A stretch of 64,000 nt of DNA from Blasia pusilla (lineage: Eukaryota > Marchantiophyta > Marchantiopsida > Blasiales). The notes beneath the pieces are model-generated. The model saw only the letters and a list, made by a program, of their open reading frames with translations. It had not been told where the DNA came from and did not search any database. The position numbers and the translations under genes were made by a program. Shown in pieces: positions 12,246-25,500 of this stretch; the first letter of the stretch is position 1; each line of letters starts with the position of its first letter. Location of the stretch: positions 2,728,001 to 2,792,000 of the forward strand of contig CM114271.1 in assembly GCA_050084515.1 (NCBI GenBank), in the 5' to 3' direction.

Positions 12246-15200
12246 TAGTTTTCTTGGTAATTAGTAATTTGAAATATAGATTTGAGTGACATGTGTGCAT
12301 AGATCACCTTCTTGGAGCCTTGGAGGGCTCTACCCCAAAGGGAGGCTTGGAGAGGCTCATGTTTCTATAGTTAAGCCTTCCAAGCACAAGCGAGGGTGGG
12401 ATGTCATCAAGGATGCCTTAGACATGGATTCTCTCATATTGAGGGTGGAGTCGGCATGATTTTTATTCAATGATTCGAAGATAAGTGTATTTCCCAACTA
12501 ATTTTTCATTCAAGGTGGCTTGCGCATCCAAGTCATTGTCAAGCTAGTAGGCTTATATATGAGTTATAATGAGTAGATTCACAAAAGACCTAAACTAAAG
12601 CCTCAATTTAATCTCAATGTAAATCCTACCTAGTATAGTAGTACGTATATCATAAAAATTAGCTTTTATGCGAGAATCGAGAAACACAATGCGTCCAAGA
12701 AAATTTTGTTCAAAGATAAATTTCTACGAAACTAGATGGTATAAGATTCAATGTTATTTTTCTCTAAGTGGTAGCTTTCAATGGATTTTAGCAAAACTTA
12801 TCGTAGTTTAGTTTCATCATATCCAATACTTCTTTGATGAAGGCCTGATAACTTTTGTACTAAAATTTTAAGCATCCAATATATCTTTTACGTTACCCTA
12901 GGAGACTGAGAAAGATTATGCTTTTCGAGTAGCCTTATTATGTACTAGTAAACATGCCCATATGATATATAGGTATTTATGATATAAATATTTTTTCTCT
13001 TTTAAGAAAAAAATAGCAATTTTATAGTAATAATTTTTGAAATATATAAAAATGGAAAAAGATGAAAAAATCCGATAAAGGGAAAAATCAAGATTCCTTT
13101 ATGGTCTTAAAAATGCCAAAAAAAATACAAGAAAAAAAAAGAAAATTGGAAGAAATGGAAATAGAACGGAGATATGAATTGTAGCAAGGGGAAAATAGGA
13201 ATTCTGACGTCATTGAGAAATTCCAAATTTTGATTGACTATTTTCAACGATTAAAATCTTCTAAAAAAGAACTAAAAACAATGGATTCGACAATAATTGT
13301 TCTAAACAAATTTCAAACGATCACATCCATGAAAAATTTGACATGCATGAAGCCTTTGGACACATGTTATAGTTTGGACTTATACCGTCGGCTGGAGAAG
13401 CAATGTATATGTAGAGGAAAAAATCTTAATTTTCAGCCCAAGAAAGGTGAAAACAAAGTTGGATAGAATAAGCTATCAAGTGTATAAAAGCGGGTGACTA
13501 AGGCCACAACCAAAGGGAGGGAGACCAAAAAAAAAAAGGGTTTAGGAATGGTTGCCTTGTGCCCAACTTGCATGCAACCTTGACCTACATGGGACTAATA
13601 AACACAAAAAAATCTTTAAAAAATTGTTATGTGTCATATGAAAAAAAAGAAGCTTGCTGCCCATTACCATGTGTTTGCAAATTGAAAAGCCATTGCCCAA
13701 TATCAATATACATGAGGGTAAAGGTTGGGTGAAAAAGACCAATAATTTCTTACCAAAATACTAGTTGAAGCTCGAGCCTAAACCAAGGACTTTAGGCCTA
13801 AGGCTCTAGTGCCCTACATGTCAAACAAGGAATAAGAATTTAATTGTTATCTGCATGTAACTCTAGTTTGAGTTATATCAACTACATCAAAAGACGCAAA
13901 AAAATATTGATAATTGTAATTTTCAGAGGGGAAGAAATATTCTATGCATAATTTATATAAGATAAGTAAAAAAGTAAAATAGGATGAATTTATTTTCTAT
14001 TTATAGGCCTTAAAAATTAATGTGAATCCACATATGGCACAAACATTATAAATATGTCAAAATTTTCAAGCCAAACATGGACTCACACATGTTAAATTTA
14101 AAATAAAAGATGAGTCAATTTTTCATATATATTATCATTACCATAAGAATTAAAAAATTAGTTGTTTTTTTAACACTTGGTATCTTTTTTTCAAATATCA
14201 AAATTGATATTTTCATTCGTTGCCATCAAAACTCTTTACATGTTTTTTTCACAAAAGAGTTGTTGTTTTTCATATGAGAAAATATTCACACATCACACGT
14301 GCCATTAAAGTAATGTAAGATATGCTCCTTTTCAATATTTTATAACATAAAATAAACACAATAAGATTATGAAAATACTAGGATACAAAGTATGATCTAT
14401 AGTATTATTGGCCTCTTTCCATGTGAAATAAGACAAGATAGCATATCAATGAAATGAAATAGTAACTCATTTCATATTTTAATTTTTTAATTCCCCTTGA
14501 GGTTGGACACTATGGTGAGTATACAATTTAGGGGAAGGAATATGACGTGTTTGAATCTTGGTGAAAAGGGGAAAAAAGGGAGAATTGGTCATAAAGGGGA
14601 ATAATTATTTCATAAAGGGGAAGAATCATTGAGTGCCACTCAAAGAAGTCGAGGAGTGAGATGTTTATTTAAAGGGTTACTACTAATTACTTGGAACAAA
14701 AATAAAGATGCACTTCGAAACGTGTGATGGAAAACCCATCGGGAGTGGAGGAGAGAGGTATTTATTACGGGTGAGATACTTATTAAGGCTTAAGAATCCA
14801 CATAAAATTTAAAATCTAAGAAAAGAGTAAAAAATGCTCTTTGCCAACTTTTGTCAAATTTTCCATTTTATTACCACTTCACCTATCCCCAAGATTCAAC
14901 GGTACCTTTTTTTTTCCTCCCCCAAATTTTATACCCACCAAACAGAAATGGGTTATTATTACGTCTTTTTAATTCTCTATTTTATTTCATTTCATTATAG
15001 CAGTAATTAAGACACTAGTATGCTCTATTACGAACTAGGAATTCCTAATAATAGGGACGTGCCCGCGCTCTGTCTACAAGAACGCAAATCGCGAATGTTC
15101 CTAACACCCGCAGAACGTTCCAGACATCTTCGTACAGTGCCTAAAGGACGTAAAGGAGCGAGAAGAATCAGAAGTTCCACCACTTGCCTCCGGATTTTGA

Positions 15201-15249
15201 CCCCCATCAACCCCGCGCCGCGGCCCCGCGCTCACCCCCACTTGGAAGC
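12246..15249. other. AT-rich intergenic DNA, no gene seen
   Basis: Long A- and T-runs, stop codons in all frames and no protein similarity. Near 12945 a minus-strand TTTACTAGT preceded by CATATGGGCAT resembles the 3' end of the Helitron at 20441, but is too decayed to call. 14560-14640 has two short direct repeats of ATAAAGGGGAA. Confidence 0.5.
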
Positions 15250-15293
15250 GCCGTCCGTCCGTCCGTCCGTCCGTCCTTCCTTCCGTCCGTCTG
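15250..15293. repeat. (CCGT)n tract in the MSBP upstream region
   Basis: About ten CCGT/CCTT tetranucleotides lie 270-310 bp before the MSBP start codon, followed by a pyrimidine-rich stretch. This is probably promoter or 5' leader sequence. A similar tract occurs upstream of PIMT at 57545-57597. Confidence 0.7.
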
Positions 15294-15562
15294 TATTTCA
15301 CGACTGTTGCCCCCTCTGGTTGTCCCACCTCCTGAGGACTACTCACATCATTCACCTCTACTCTTCTCGTCTCTTCTCGCGTCGGATCTCTGAGTCTTTC
15401 TGTTTTTCCTTTCATTCGGTGCTTGAGGTTTCTCGTTTTCGAATCAGCGGCAGTGGACAATCGATTTCGGTCGCAGGTCGCGAGGAAAGCCATCGCTGAG
15501 AGGGCTGTGAGGAGGGATTTGTTGCGATCAACGAGAGAAGGAAGAAGGCGGAGGGAGGAGAT

Positions 15563-17148
15563 ATGGGCGTTTTGACGCAGCTATGGGAGGCGATACCAGT
15601 GTACACGGGGCTGGCACCGATGACGTTCTGCACTCTGGTGGCGGTGCTGGTGGCGCTGTACTATTTGGTCAGTGCTATGCTCGCGCCTCCTGAGTTCAAG
15701 TACGTGCCGATGGAGCCCCTGCCGCCGCCCGTGCAGCTGGGGACGGTTTCGGAGGAGGAACTTAGACAATATGATGGTAGCGATCCTAAGAAGCCTCTTC
15801 TCATGGCTATCAAGGGGCAGATCTACGACGTCTCGCAATCCAGGTTGGTTGTGTTTAGGCTTTTTGGAATTTTGTATAGGGTGTGGTTGGGTTTGGTTTT
15901 AGACTGTCTGTAATTTGTAGTCGTTGAAAACGTGGGGGAGCATGTTCTTTTCAAGGCTTCCTCTCCCGAACTTTGCTCTGTTTAAGTCAAATCGGACACA
16001 CGTGTTTCTATTGTGATAATCATCTGCTCTTCCATACTTTCATTTCTAGTTGAGTGTTTTACAGCAGTACTCTACTTCAAATTTCCGGTTCTGTTGGGAC
16101 CCGCGTCCTTGTGTAACCACTGTCACGTACGTTGATAGAGGACTGATAGAGAACCACTATCAACGTACGTGACAGTTTACAGGAGTCAGAAAAACAAGAT
16201 TCTTGTTGGATTTCTATGGGGAAGCTGTACTCTAGTCTAAGCAACGTTTTCATTTGAATTTTCGGTTTAGGTCAATTTTAATCTTTGGGAGCCTTAGGTC
16301 CTCTCGGATTAGCCACAAATCCTCGGAGCTTTTCGCAAACAGTCAGTTCTTTACACAATCCTTGCGCGAGTTATCATGTGACGCTGAAATGTCCAAAAAC
16401 GTGTTCCCACTCTTATCCTTTCTCTTCTGGGGGAGAGAGTGTTTATGGCATGCCTTCAGTTGGATCTTCCAAACTGGTTTAGGCCCCTGATTAGCCTCCT
16501 AAGTGAGGAGATTTTCCTGGGGAAGTTGAGGCTGCGTTGTCCACTAGTGATGGGTAGTTCATACCCCGCACTTGATTCTATGCTTAGCAATTCAGCAGTG
16601 ATTTCGGTCTAAATCTTTTTAAGGTGATTCCCGAGCACCAATTGGCAGAAACTGGACTGGATGTTTCAGATTTCCTTCATCTTTATCTGAACCAGCTGGA
16701 GTCACTTCCGTTTTCCTTGTCTCGTTTCATTTTACATTTTGACCACAATATGTAAAATGTCGGCTCAGAATTGTACATCCCTAATTTGCATTGAAGTCAC
16801 AGAGGGAGATGAACCACTACGGATTTTTCAGTAGTTTCTTTAGGATGCTGAGGTCACGTCGTGCTCTTTCATTTGTGCAGGGGTTTCTATGGTCCCGGTG
16901 GAATGTATTCCATGTTTGCAGGTAGAGATGCGAGTAGAGCTCTAGCCAAAATGTCCTTTGAAGAGAATGATCTCAATGGAAACATTGAAGGTCTTAGTGC
17001 CATGGAGATTGAAGCACTTGGCGACTGGGAGTTCAAGTTTATGGGCAAGTACGTGAAGGTGGGCCAGCTTTCAAAGCCTGAGGATAGCCCTACCGAGACA
17101 GTGAGGGAAATCCCAGTCACAGACACCGAGACGAAGAAAGACGAGTAG
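15563..17148 (+). CDS. MSBP: Membrane-associated progesterone/steroid-binding protein (MAPR family), 2 exons, 182 aa
   Basis: Exons 15563-15843 and 16881-17148 join in phase (TCC AG|G GGT) across a 1037-bp intron with GT..AG ends. The N-terminus is an anchor: residues 18-40 (LAPMTFCTLVAVLVALYYLV) are hydrophobic. A cytochrome-b5-like haem/steroid-binding domain follows (about 60-155), with FSEEEL-like TVSEEELRQYDG, LMAIKGQIYDVS, FYGPGGMYSMFAGRDASRALA and an EIEALGDWEFKFMGKY end. The tyrosine in GGMYSMF corresponds to the axial haem ligand in PGRMC1. The acidic, Thr/Lys-rich tail is as in plant MSBP proteins. In plants these ER/plasma-membrane proteins bind steroids or haem and scaffold P450 enzymes. 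Start choice: first ATG in frame before the anchor. No disablement seen. Confidence 0.93.
16120..16175. repeat. Perfect 19-bp inverted repeat in the MSBP intron
   Basis: CTGTCACGTACGTTGATAG at 16120-16138 is exactly reverse-complemented at 16157-16175, with an 18-base spacer. In the pre-mRNA it would fold as a stable hairpin. It could be the remnant of a small foldback element. Confidence 0.85.
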
Positions 17149-19009
17149 ATGATTTTCAAAGGATAATAGAGAGACCAAACTGCGGAGGAAAGGTCTGGCA
17201 AATCTTGCCTTGAACCACAGTTTTGAAGCTAAGACTCAATTCGTCTGGGCATAATGTCGAGAGCAAGTTTGATTTAGGAACAGCGTAGGGCTTCTTGCAA
17301 ATACGGACGTCTTCAACCAGATAGTGGTCTCTCTAGTGATTCACTCCAAGCTGCAGTAGCCTCTCAAGTTCTGAAACATAGATAAGTTATGAACGCACCT
17401 CTAGACGCCTCGCGCCATGTGGGGCTAACTTGATGGACGTCGCCATGTGGTTTGCTCCATGGATCAACTTTGTACAGGTCACTACGTCAATTACACGTTT
17501 TGGAGACCCTCGCATGCTCTTTGGTCTGAGGCACTTGTTTCAGAAGGATTGTGAGGTCTATGTGAGTTCTCTTACTGGGCACAAGGGAACTCACACATTG
17601 AAGTGGGCACACGGGAACTACCATGAACGATATTGTGGTCAGTGGCTTGTTCCACATTAAAACAAATCTCAAGTGGCAAATCGAGCTGGAACATCAGCAT
17701 ATTTCGATGCACTTCGTTCTAGGTTTTGCGGGGCTAACCAGCTCCTCCACAGGGAAATGCTGAACAGAGGTTTCCCCGAAGATTTCCACCCATCACGAAC
17801 CGTTTCTTAATGAAATTTCATCATCTGAAGTCAGTGAACTTTCTCAGTTAGCGTACCCGAATTTCCTCCTTTTTGCCTGCCACACTCTGGAGGTCGCTGG
17901 TATGAACGAACATTAGAATGATTAGAATCCAATTAAAAGATCAACCGGTAACAAACCGCGTCCACATTCCCGGTGGACGGTTTCCGGATGCGCTAGTTTC
18001 TTTTCTTCAAGTAGTTACTTTCACCTGGAGTTCATTTTAATTAAACCATCTCAAAATACACAACACGTGCAGGACAAATTTACCGAACACGTTGACGTTG
18101 CCTCTTTCTTCACTCGTATTGGCCATCCGTATATTCAGGACTCCAGTGTCTATCACGTCGAATTTGTGTATTCATTCGTGGTAGCTAGCATGCCCTCCTT
18201 GCGCACAAAATTGATTATTATAATTAGCGTGGTTATATATTATAAAAAATGAAATTTATACTCATTGAGAAATATTATTTAATTTGAAATTTGAAAATAA
18301 TTATCATTCTTATGAATTTGAAAAGCGTCATAGCATTTCATTTTTAAAAAATACTTGATTTTTAAAAATAACTTCACTGTTCCATAAAAATTTGAACCAT
18401 TTCTATTAAATTAAAATCTTTCCAAGGAAAATGTGGAGGTTATTTTACTTCGTCCGGAGGTCTCTTAAGCAATTCCTCTCATTTCTGCTCTTCCCTTTCC
18501 ATTTTTCCTGCAAAAATAACTTCCACTAAATAATTCCGCTCCTCACTTAAAATTTAAATGATATTCCACTTTCCTAAATAATTATACCCTCCATAATTTT
18601 AAGAAAATATCTTTTTTGACTCATATTTATCTTCTTATTCCATTCAATTTCATTCTTTCTACCATCTATTAGGACCCTAAGGAAAAAATCGAAGCATGTT
18701 GCTATTTTATCGTATTGTCTTATTATTTTGTCGTATTGTGCATATGGGGTCGCCAATTGTTATCGATTAGTCATGCGTAAATTCATTAGTTCATTTTTCG
18801 TTTGCCTTTCTCTCTCTATGCTATTTATTACCAATTACATGTATTAATATTTTTTTTCCCGTGTAATGCATTCAATTGGAAGGAAATGAAAATATTTCAC
18901 TAATGGAGAATATAATGAAATCATTATAGTAGAAACATATAGAAATTACATAGATGAAGAATAAAGATAATTTTGTTTAAATATATGAATAATCATGGAA
19001 TTTTAAATT
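17149..19009. other. MSBP 3' flank and AT-rich intergenic DNA
   Basis: 17149-17900 should contain the MSBP 3' untranslated region; no protein-like frame was recognised there. 18250-19009 is very AT-rich with no features beyond homopolymer runs. Confidence 0.4.
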
Positions 19010-19438
19010 CAGGGTTGCACACGGACAAAGTCCATGCCCGGACTTATGTCCGTCTCATGGCCAGACGTATCCGTGCAGGTGCGGGTGCGGGCATGTGTAC
19101 CGCGGCCCGCCCCGGAGCCCACCACGTTGACCCGGGCTGACAGAGCCCACACCCGTTGCGTGGCCTGCCAGAGCCTGCAGTCAGCCCGCATGGTGGGCTT
19201 GGCCCTTGCGGGCTTTGGGCAGGCCCCCTGCGGACGCGGAGCCCGCTATGCGACCCTTGCTCTAGCCCAAAGTCCCCCATGCGGCCCTTGGGTGGGCTCT
19301 GCAGGGGCTTGGTTGCGGGCTGACTGCAGGCTCTGTCGGGCCACGCAACGGGTGTGGGCTCCGTCAACCCGCGTCTACGCAACGGGCTTGGGGCGGGCTC
19401 GAGTGCGGGTTGGGCATGTCCGTTTCAATGCAACCTTG
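19010..19438. mobile_element. Non-autonomous hAT-type foldback element (MITE), 8-bp target duplication
   Basis: A 429-bp, very GC-rich block in AT-rich DNA. It begins CAGGGTTGCA and ends TGCAACCTTG, imperfect terminal inverted repeats with the CAGGG start typical of hAT elements. It is flanked on both sides by the identical 8-mer TTTAAATT (19002-19009 and 19439-19446), the target-duplication length of hAT. Inside, 19143-19190 and 19314-19361 are 48-bp arms that match as inverted repeats at 46 of 48 positions. No transposase is encoded; the long open frames across it are due to GC content. Confidence 0.85.
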
Positions 19439-20247
19439 TTTAAATTTAAAATTATTATTTTTCATTTTCATCATTTTTCCAACCCTCATCTCTCAATTCA
19501 TGAAGGAAAATCATTCATTTTGATTCAAAATTTGTTTCAGAATTTTCTTTAGAAATCCCTAGCAATGAAAGTTTGAACATTGTTTATTTTGATTTTTTAT
19601 TAAATATTAAGATACAAATTAATTTTTATAATGGAAAACTAAAGTTAATGTGAGAGAGACTCACCACTTCTTCTTAAGGATTTTTTTTAATTTAATATTA
19701 TTACTATAACCTCTTTTCTATTCAAGTTTTGGCTTCCTATGGAAAAAAATTAAACCGAAATTAAATAGTTGAAAGGCTTCACACATGTGGTTTAAGGCCC
19801 TTGCGGGCTTTGGGTGGGCCCCTTTAATAGTATGATCTTAATTATCCATAATTCAATAGAATTTTTTTCCTCCCAAAGATATATTTCTCAAGCGAAAACT
19901 TTGAATAATATCAAATGAATCCATAAATATGAGCTAAAGTATCTATGCTTATCTAAATCTGCCCCTACTTCATGTCATCCGTTTCACATAAGATTGAAAA
20001 CGTTACGACATCATTTTAGAGGTCCAAAAAGTTTTTGAACCCTATTGTTGCTCTATCAGATGGTAGTGTGAATGCAATTGTTGCACATGGTTATTCCACA
20101 ATATTACACACCCATTCATTGCAGATTACATGTAGTAAGGCTAAGAAACTCTTGCCAATCTCAAAAGGACACGACTACAATTCTCAACCAATTGATTGCA
20201 AGAGTTCAACCAAACTATGAATCTTGTACCCAATAGCCAAAGGTACA
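19439..20247. other. AT-rich intergenic DNA with a MITE fragment
   Basis: No gene is visible. At about 19793-19822 a GC-rich fragment (GGCCCTTGCGGGCTTTGGG) repeats a piece of the hAT MITE at 19200, so it is a small derived fragment or a second decayed copy. Confidence 0.45.
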
Positions 20248-20441
20248 TCTATATAATTAAACGAGGATAGGCTTAGAGAAACCCTCCTCCTATGTTGACA
20301 TCTGTCTTTTTAAGATCCTTCTATTCTTGATACCTGAACTTTTAAGGCCCTTCTATAGTTGTCACGTGTTATTTAAGGGTAATAAAATTAAGAGTAAAAG
20401 GAAGACTTTGTCACCCGTGCATCGCATGGGAAACATACTAG
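20248..20441 (+). mobile_element. Mini-Helitron (non-autonomous), about 194 bp
   Basis: The 5' end TCTATATAATTAAA follows an A. The 3' end is a short GC hairpin, CCCGTGC-ATC-GCATGGG, then 8-11 bases and CTAG, followed by T. These are the terminal marks of Helitrons (5'-TC, hairpin, 3'-CTAG, insertion between A and T, no target duplication). It has no coding capacity. The proposed 5' end is less certain than the 3' end. Confidence 0.65.
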
Positions 20442-22599
20442 TATTGATTTATTGTGGTGGTTGAATCCTTGAGAATTCCATTGGATTTTATCCTCTCTGG
20501 GCACACTCTCTACAGATTTCTAGAATTGATTTCACAGATTCTAGAAGCCAATTCCCAACAAGGATTTGGGACCAACTTCTTTATCCACCATCCCTTGCAA
20601 GCTCAAAATCTAAGTAATGTTTTAAAGGCTTAGGTGGACTAATCATAGTACTTCATACAAATGCAACCAAAGTCTTAGAAAACGGAAACCCTTTTGAATA
20701 ACAACTATATCATGAAACTTGACTCTCCTTTTTAGCATTCACAATTACCAAAGCCCAATTACAAATCAAATTATTCCTAATATAAACTTATTCATAGGCC
20801 TATTTTGTCATAGATTAGTCCTTGACAAACTAATGGGCCCACATTAGATTAAAATATGTTTTCATCATTCTATCCCATAATGAAGTCTATTCATTAGAAT
20901 ATTTGATCCCATCACTTTCAAATGTAGGGATAACAATAACTATTTATTTCATTTAAGGAATATATGCATGAAAATACTGAAACTCAAAGAGTGATTTGTT
21001 GGATATGTATGAAAACTTTGTGATTTTATTTTATTTTTAACTATCATTTAATGGATATTTTTCTCCTTCAATTTAATTGGACATTGTAGTTTAGATAGAT
21101 CATAAAAAAAATTTAGTGAAAGATGTCCATTTCTTTAAGAATAGAGAAGTCTTTACCATACTACAAAAGAAAACTTAGCAATACACTATCATGGCTTTGC
21201 TCACACGTCCTCATCATCTAATCATATAGCATATCTAGAGTTGGACACGAACCAAATACATGAATGGGGCATTAACATAAATTATAGATAGGTTATAAGC
21301 TTCTATTTTGGATTCCGTTTTGCATTTTGACATTAAATAAATATCAATAAATGAAAAAATTATTTCGACAAAATTGAGTTCACGTATTTTTTAAAATTCT
21401 ATACTTAGATAGATGGTTTCATGCGTAAGTAAACAAGAAAGTCATAACCAGGATTATTGCCACTCACCAAATTTGGGAATGAATAAGAAACTTTGTTGGA
21501 AATCTAATCATTATTTTGGCCGGCACTTTATGGGTGTTAAAGATTGTTGAATTCTTCTTCATGCCTTTTATGGTAGGTTTGCTAAAAAATCCATTCCGAG
21601 GTGTTAATATACATGATTTAAGGGAGGATGACTTCTCGATTTACAAACACCTAGGTGATTGACATATGATAATGAGGCAAAAATAAAATATTCTAGAAAC
21701 TAGATAGAAAAAAAAAAATGATTTTTTGGGCAGCTTGGTTATCGGTCTTGTACACAGGATGGGCTATACACAAAGTTTTAGTAAACAAAGGAAAGAAAGA
21801 GAAACATAAACTCTCAAACCATATTTGAATAAAAAAAAGAAAACAAGTGTGAAAGAAATAAACAAGTTGTTTGTTTCTGATTCTGAAAGCTTCTTTCTTC
21901 CCTCTCGTGGTACAATTAAAATATCATGATTGTGAGAAGTGATCTCAAGAGACACTTCACGGTCAATCATATGAGGTGTAGGGTAAGAGGATATCGGTTC
22001 AGGTCCTTACCTCAGGTTTGTGTTGGAGACGAGTCACAAAACGTGCTTATGAGGCAGATACAGAAGTTCCAATTCATCAATCAATGACAAACTAAAGGCT
22101 GCAGCTACTCTTTCTCCTGGAAGCATAATCTCAATGATGGTTTTCTTTCAGATAACAAAGACGCATCGGTTGTGGAAAGGCTGGTCCATGCGATAAAGGA
22201 AATCAGAACCCTTCAGCCCCAGAGAAATCTCTGAGAAAGCCCATTAGCCATTATAAATTGATTCAAAATTTGATTAGTCATGTAGGCTGAAGTTGGAATA
22301 AAACCAGTATGGTTCAAATTGGTATCCTTCCACCAGTTGAACATTTGGATTTCTAACCCCTTTCGAAGGGGAAGTGCATGCCCCTTTGGACATGATGCCT
22401 ACACTGACTTGTCAACTCAATGCTTTCCAAATTTAGTGAAGAATCATGGCAGCCGCATGCTGGAGGGCTATCAGGCAGTCTTACTCTCCTTTCACCATCT
22501 CCTGCTATGGTCATCATTACATGAGCTATAAATACTACCAACAAGGCTGCAGGACAATCTCGTGGCCAGTCAGCTTGGGACCAGCCTTGCTTAGCTGTT
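20442..22599. other. AT-rich intergenic DNA and OST48 3' flank
   Basis: No protein-like frames or RNA genes were recognised. The right end (about 22000-22599) probably includes the OST48 3' untranslated region. Confidence 0.4.
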
Positions 22600-25500
22600 T
22601 CACTTGTGGTACAGAAAAACAATCCCAAAGACGAAGAAGCCAGTCATCTGCAAGCCACCAATATAGCAATTAACTAATGCTGGGAAGAGCATCCACAATC
22701 TAACATGAGACAGTATCAAGGTGGCGACTAGAGTCTTAAGCCAATGTAACTCAGGATACATTCCGTCAGCAACTTCCACTGGTAATCAAAATTACTAACT
22801 GCAAAACTTGGCATCCAATTGTCATTAGTCATTAGTTAGGGTAGTACCATCGAGAAAGCTCCCCCATAGTAAGGGTATGCTGCTTTGATGAAGCGTTCAT
22901 ACTCGTTGTGTCGGAAAGGCCTCACTGGAATCTGCATCACTCACATGCACTCCTTTAGCCAGCAATATTCCTTTTTCTCACCTCCAAATTGAAACTTGAA
23001 TCTCCAGTTTGTTAAGGATTTCTTATTTTATTTAGTCATGTAAACCAACAACTGGCCCAGATTTACACCTTTTCCCTTCTTGTACAACTTCAATCACTAC
23101 AAACAAAAAAGTGCCAAATCTACACCAATCTGTACATGAGCAAAGAAAATTAGAGGGATTCTTTTGACGATTGTTGACCAATTCATAAATGGCAATTCAA
23201 ATTCTCCGAAAAGAAAACCGACAAAAGCTCCCAAGCAAGATGAAGATTGACAACTTTCTGAATCCACTAGGGCCAATAACCTCCATCTGCATACCATTCA
23301 TCATAATATTCAACTCAATGAGTTGCAAATGATAAAATGGTCTAAACCTTGACAGTGCTTAGGTACTAGTAGAAAGAGGATTATTTTCAGTACCTGCTTG
23401 CTCAAACTGAGACTAGTGTACCCGAGCCTCCTGTATTCAACCTTAAACTGGAAAACGCCATACACATCTGGCACTTGAAAAGATGTGGAGTATAAACCCT
23501 ACATCCATGCACAAAGCACAATCAGGTCCCCATTAAAAATTTTGACAAAGAAGGTTGAATTCCAGCCCTAGAGTTTCTTGGTCAGAACAGCCTCTTAACT
23601 TATTTCCCGAAACTGGTCAGTGAACTCCAATCACAGTACTGCCATTTCTTTCTTCTTGCTCATGGTCCTCAACTTTCTCCCATCAGCTGCTAGCTACTAT
23701 TTTTAACACAGATGTGCGCTATCATTTCGTAGCATACTACACTTTCTCTACCAGATATGTCCCCTTTCCTTCTTGTCTGCTGAGGCAGTTCAAACAGCCT
23801 CCCCTATCCTTCTGCTGGATTGTAAAGCTGATAATTACCTTTTTGTTGTGGTCCAAAGTCTTTAAGACATAGGGACTCATCATGTAGAACTGAACCTGGA
23901 CGTCATCAGCTTGATAAGGTTGCCATTTCTTCCCCGTCCATTCATAGATTTCTAGCGCATACTCCTGGAAATCCATAACATGAGAATCTTGGAGAAATCC
24001 ATGAAAGAGGTTGGAAGTTGCTGTAGCATTTACACGAGGCCACCCAGCAAGGCAGGGAACCTACTTCAACAGGGCATTTGTGTTCTTGTCTAAGTTCATG
24101 AACAGAATCAATCTTTCAATCAAGCACTCCTTATCGCAGAAACTACATACCAGCTGATCGGTGATTCTATACATCCCAGGTTCATCTGCCTCTCCGACCT
24201 TGTTGTGGTGGACATTTATTGCCTGATAAAAAAGAGGATTCGTGATTAGGCCATCTTGTCAAATAAAACGTTGTAGAATCTGCCACATTCCTAGACTCGA
24301 TAATTGTAATTGGTGTGATTCAGAAATATAGAAGTCCTTGTGGACCCCTTGTATACAAACCTTCAAATGACCACGTTCGTGAAAGGTCCATTTGCTGAGC
24401 TCAATAGCCAACTGTTCATTTCCAGACTTTTCAAACCTGTTTAGGCGAAACAATAAGGGTGTCAATACCGAATCTCTGATGAAATGACAGTCACACTCAG
24501 TAGACTTGTGCGAATCAGAATCCACCCTTGACTCAAAAATAGGCCAAATCTTCAAAACGATAGGAAAAAAATTGAATAAGCAACACATACGTAATACCTC
24601 TTAGAGCCTCCAAATTTCTGAACTGGTGACCTGAAGAATCTGTGAAGATAGAGGCATAGCAATAAAAATCCATTCTTTCAGGCTATAGAAGGGCACCATC
24701 AAACTTCTCAAAGGAATTATACAATGCCAAGAGATAATTCACAATGAGAGCTTTAAATAAAACCCTCACATGTACAGACATATCTAGAACACATAAACCA
24801 CTAACACATGCAGCCAGAGGTCACTCCTGAATACTCACTTGTCACTGAATAAGTCCAGAGAGCCTGAGATAAGAATCCTAGCATTGTTCCTTGCCTGTCA
24901 GCACAGAGGTCCAAGCACAGCTGTTGGATTGGACTCTGAAAAAAGGAAGGGATCAAACCAGAAGGAGTTCACTGTAGCTAATTAAACGTGTGCATGAAGC
25001 CTATCATGGCAGAAATACCACACACTGTCGTCCTGAATCAGTGTTTGTGATAGCCTTGCCAAAAACCAGAGAGAAGGAAGTCAAGGAAGTCTTCAGTACA
25101 ACTCCATTTCTCTCAGAACTCCACCATTGGGAGAGAAAGGCTTCACACTCTTTACCTCTCATGGTTGGTACTACGAAAGGTACCCTTCTTCATAGGAAAT
25201 TCTAGTTATACTATCTTTGAGAATATATGATATGCAAAGGACAGCAACCATGGAGAACTGAGTACTCAAATCGAAGCTTGTACTTAAATGCACAACCATT
25301 CTTGAAGTGGACTCGTACTTATAACAACCTTCCAACAACACACTCAAATGGATTTATAATTGTACCTGAACAACAGAGACAAGTCCAATTGAAGTGCCAG
25401 TAAGAGCTGGAGGGGTTTGCAGTTCTGCGTTAGGGTTTGCTGAGAACGCTGATGGAGAGGCTGAAAGGACCTTGACAACCTACAAGTGGGCACAGAAAGA

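Noticed and set aside
15020-15499. 159-codon open frame upstream of MSBP
   Set aside because: It ends before the MSBP start, includes the CCGT tract and has no similarity; the region is better read as promoter and leader.
17400-17900. Possible second gene after MSBP (frames at 17430-17660)
   Set aside because: Only short overlapping frames on both strands, no similarity and no splice logic; treated as 3' flank.
19034-19552. 172-codon plus-strand open frame and its minus-strand partner
   Set aside because: Both lie within the GC-rich hAT foldback element; high GC removes stop codons, and there is no protein similarity.
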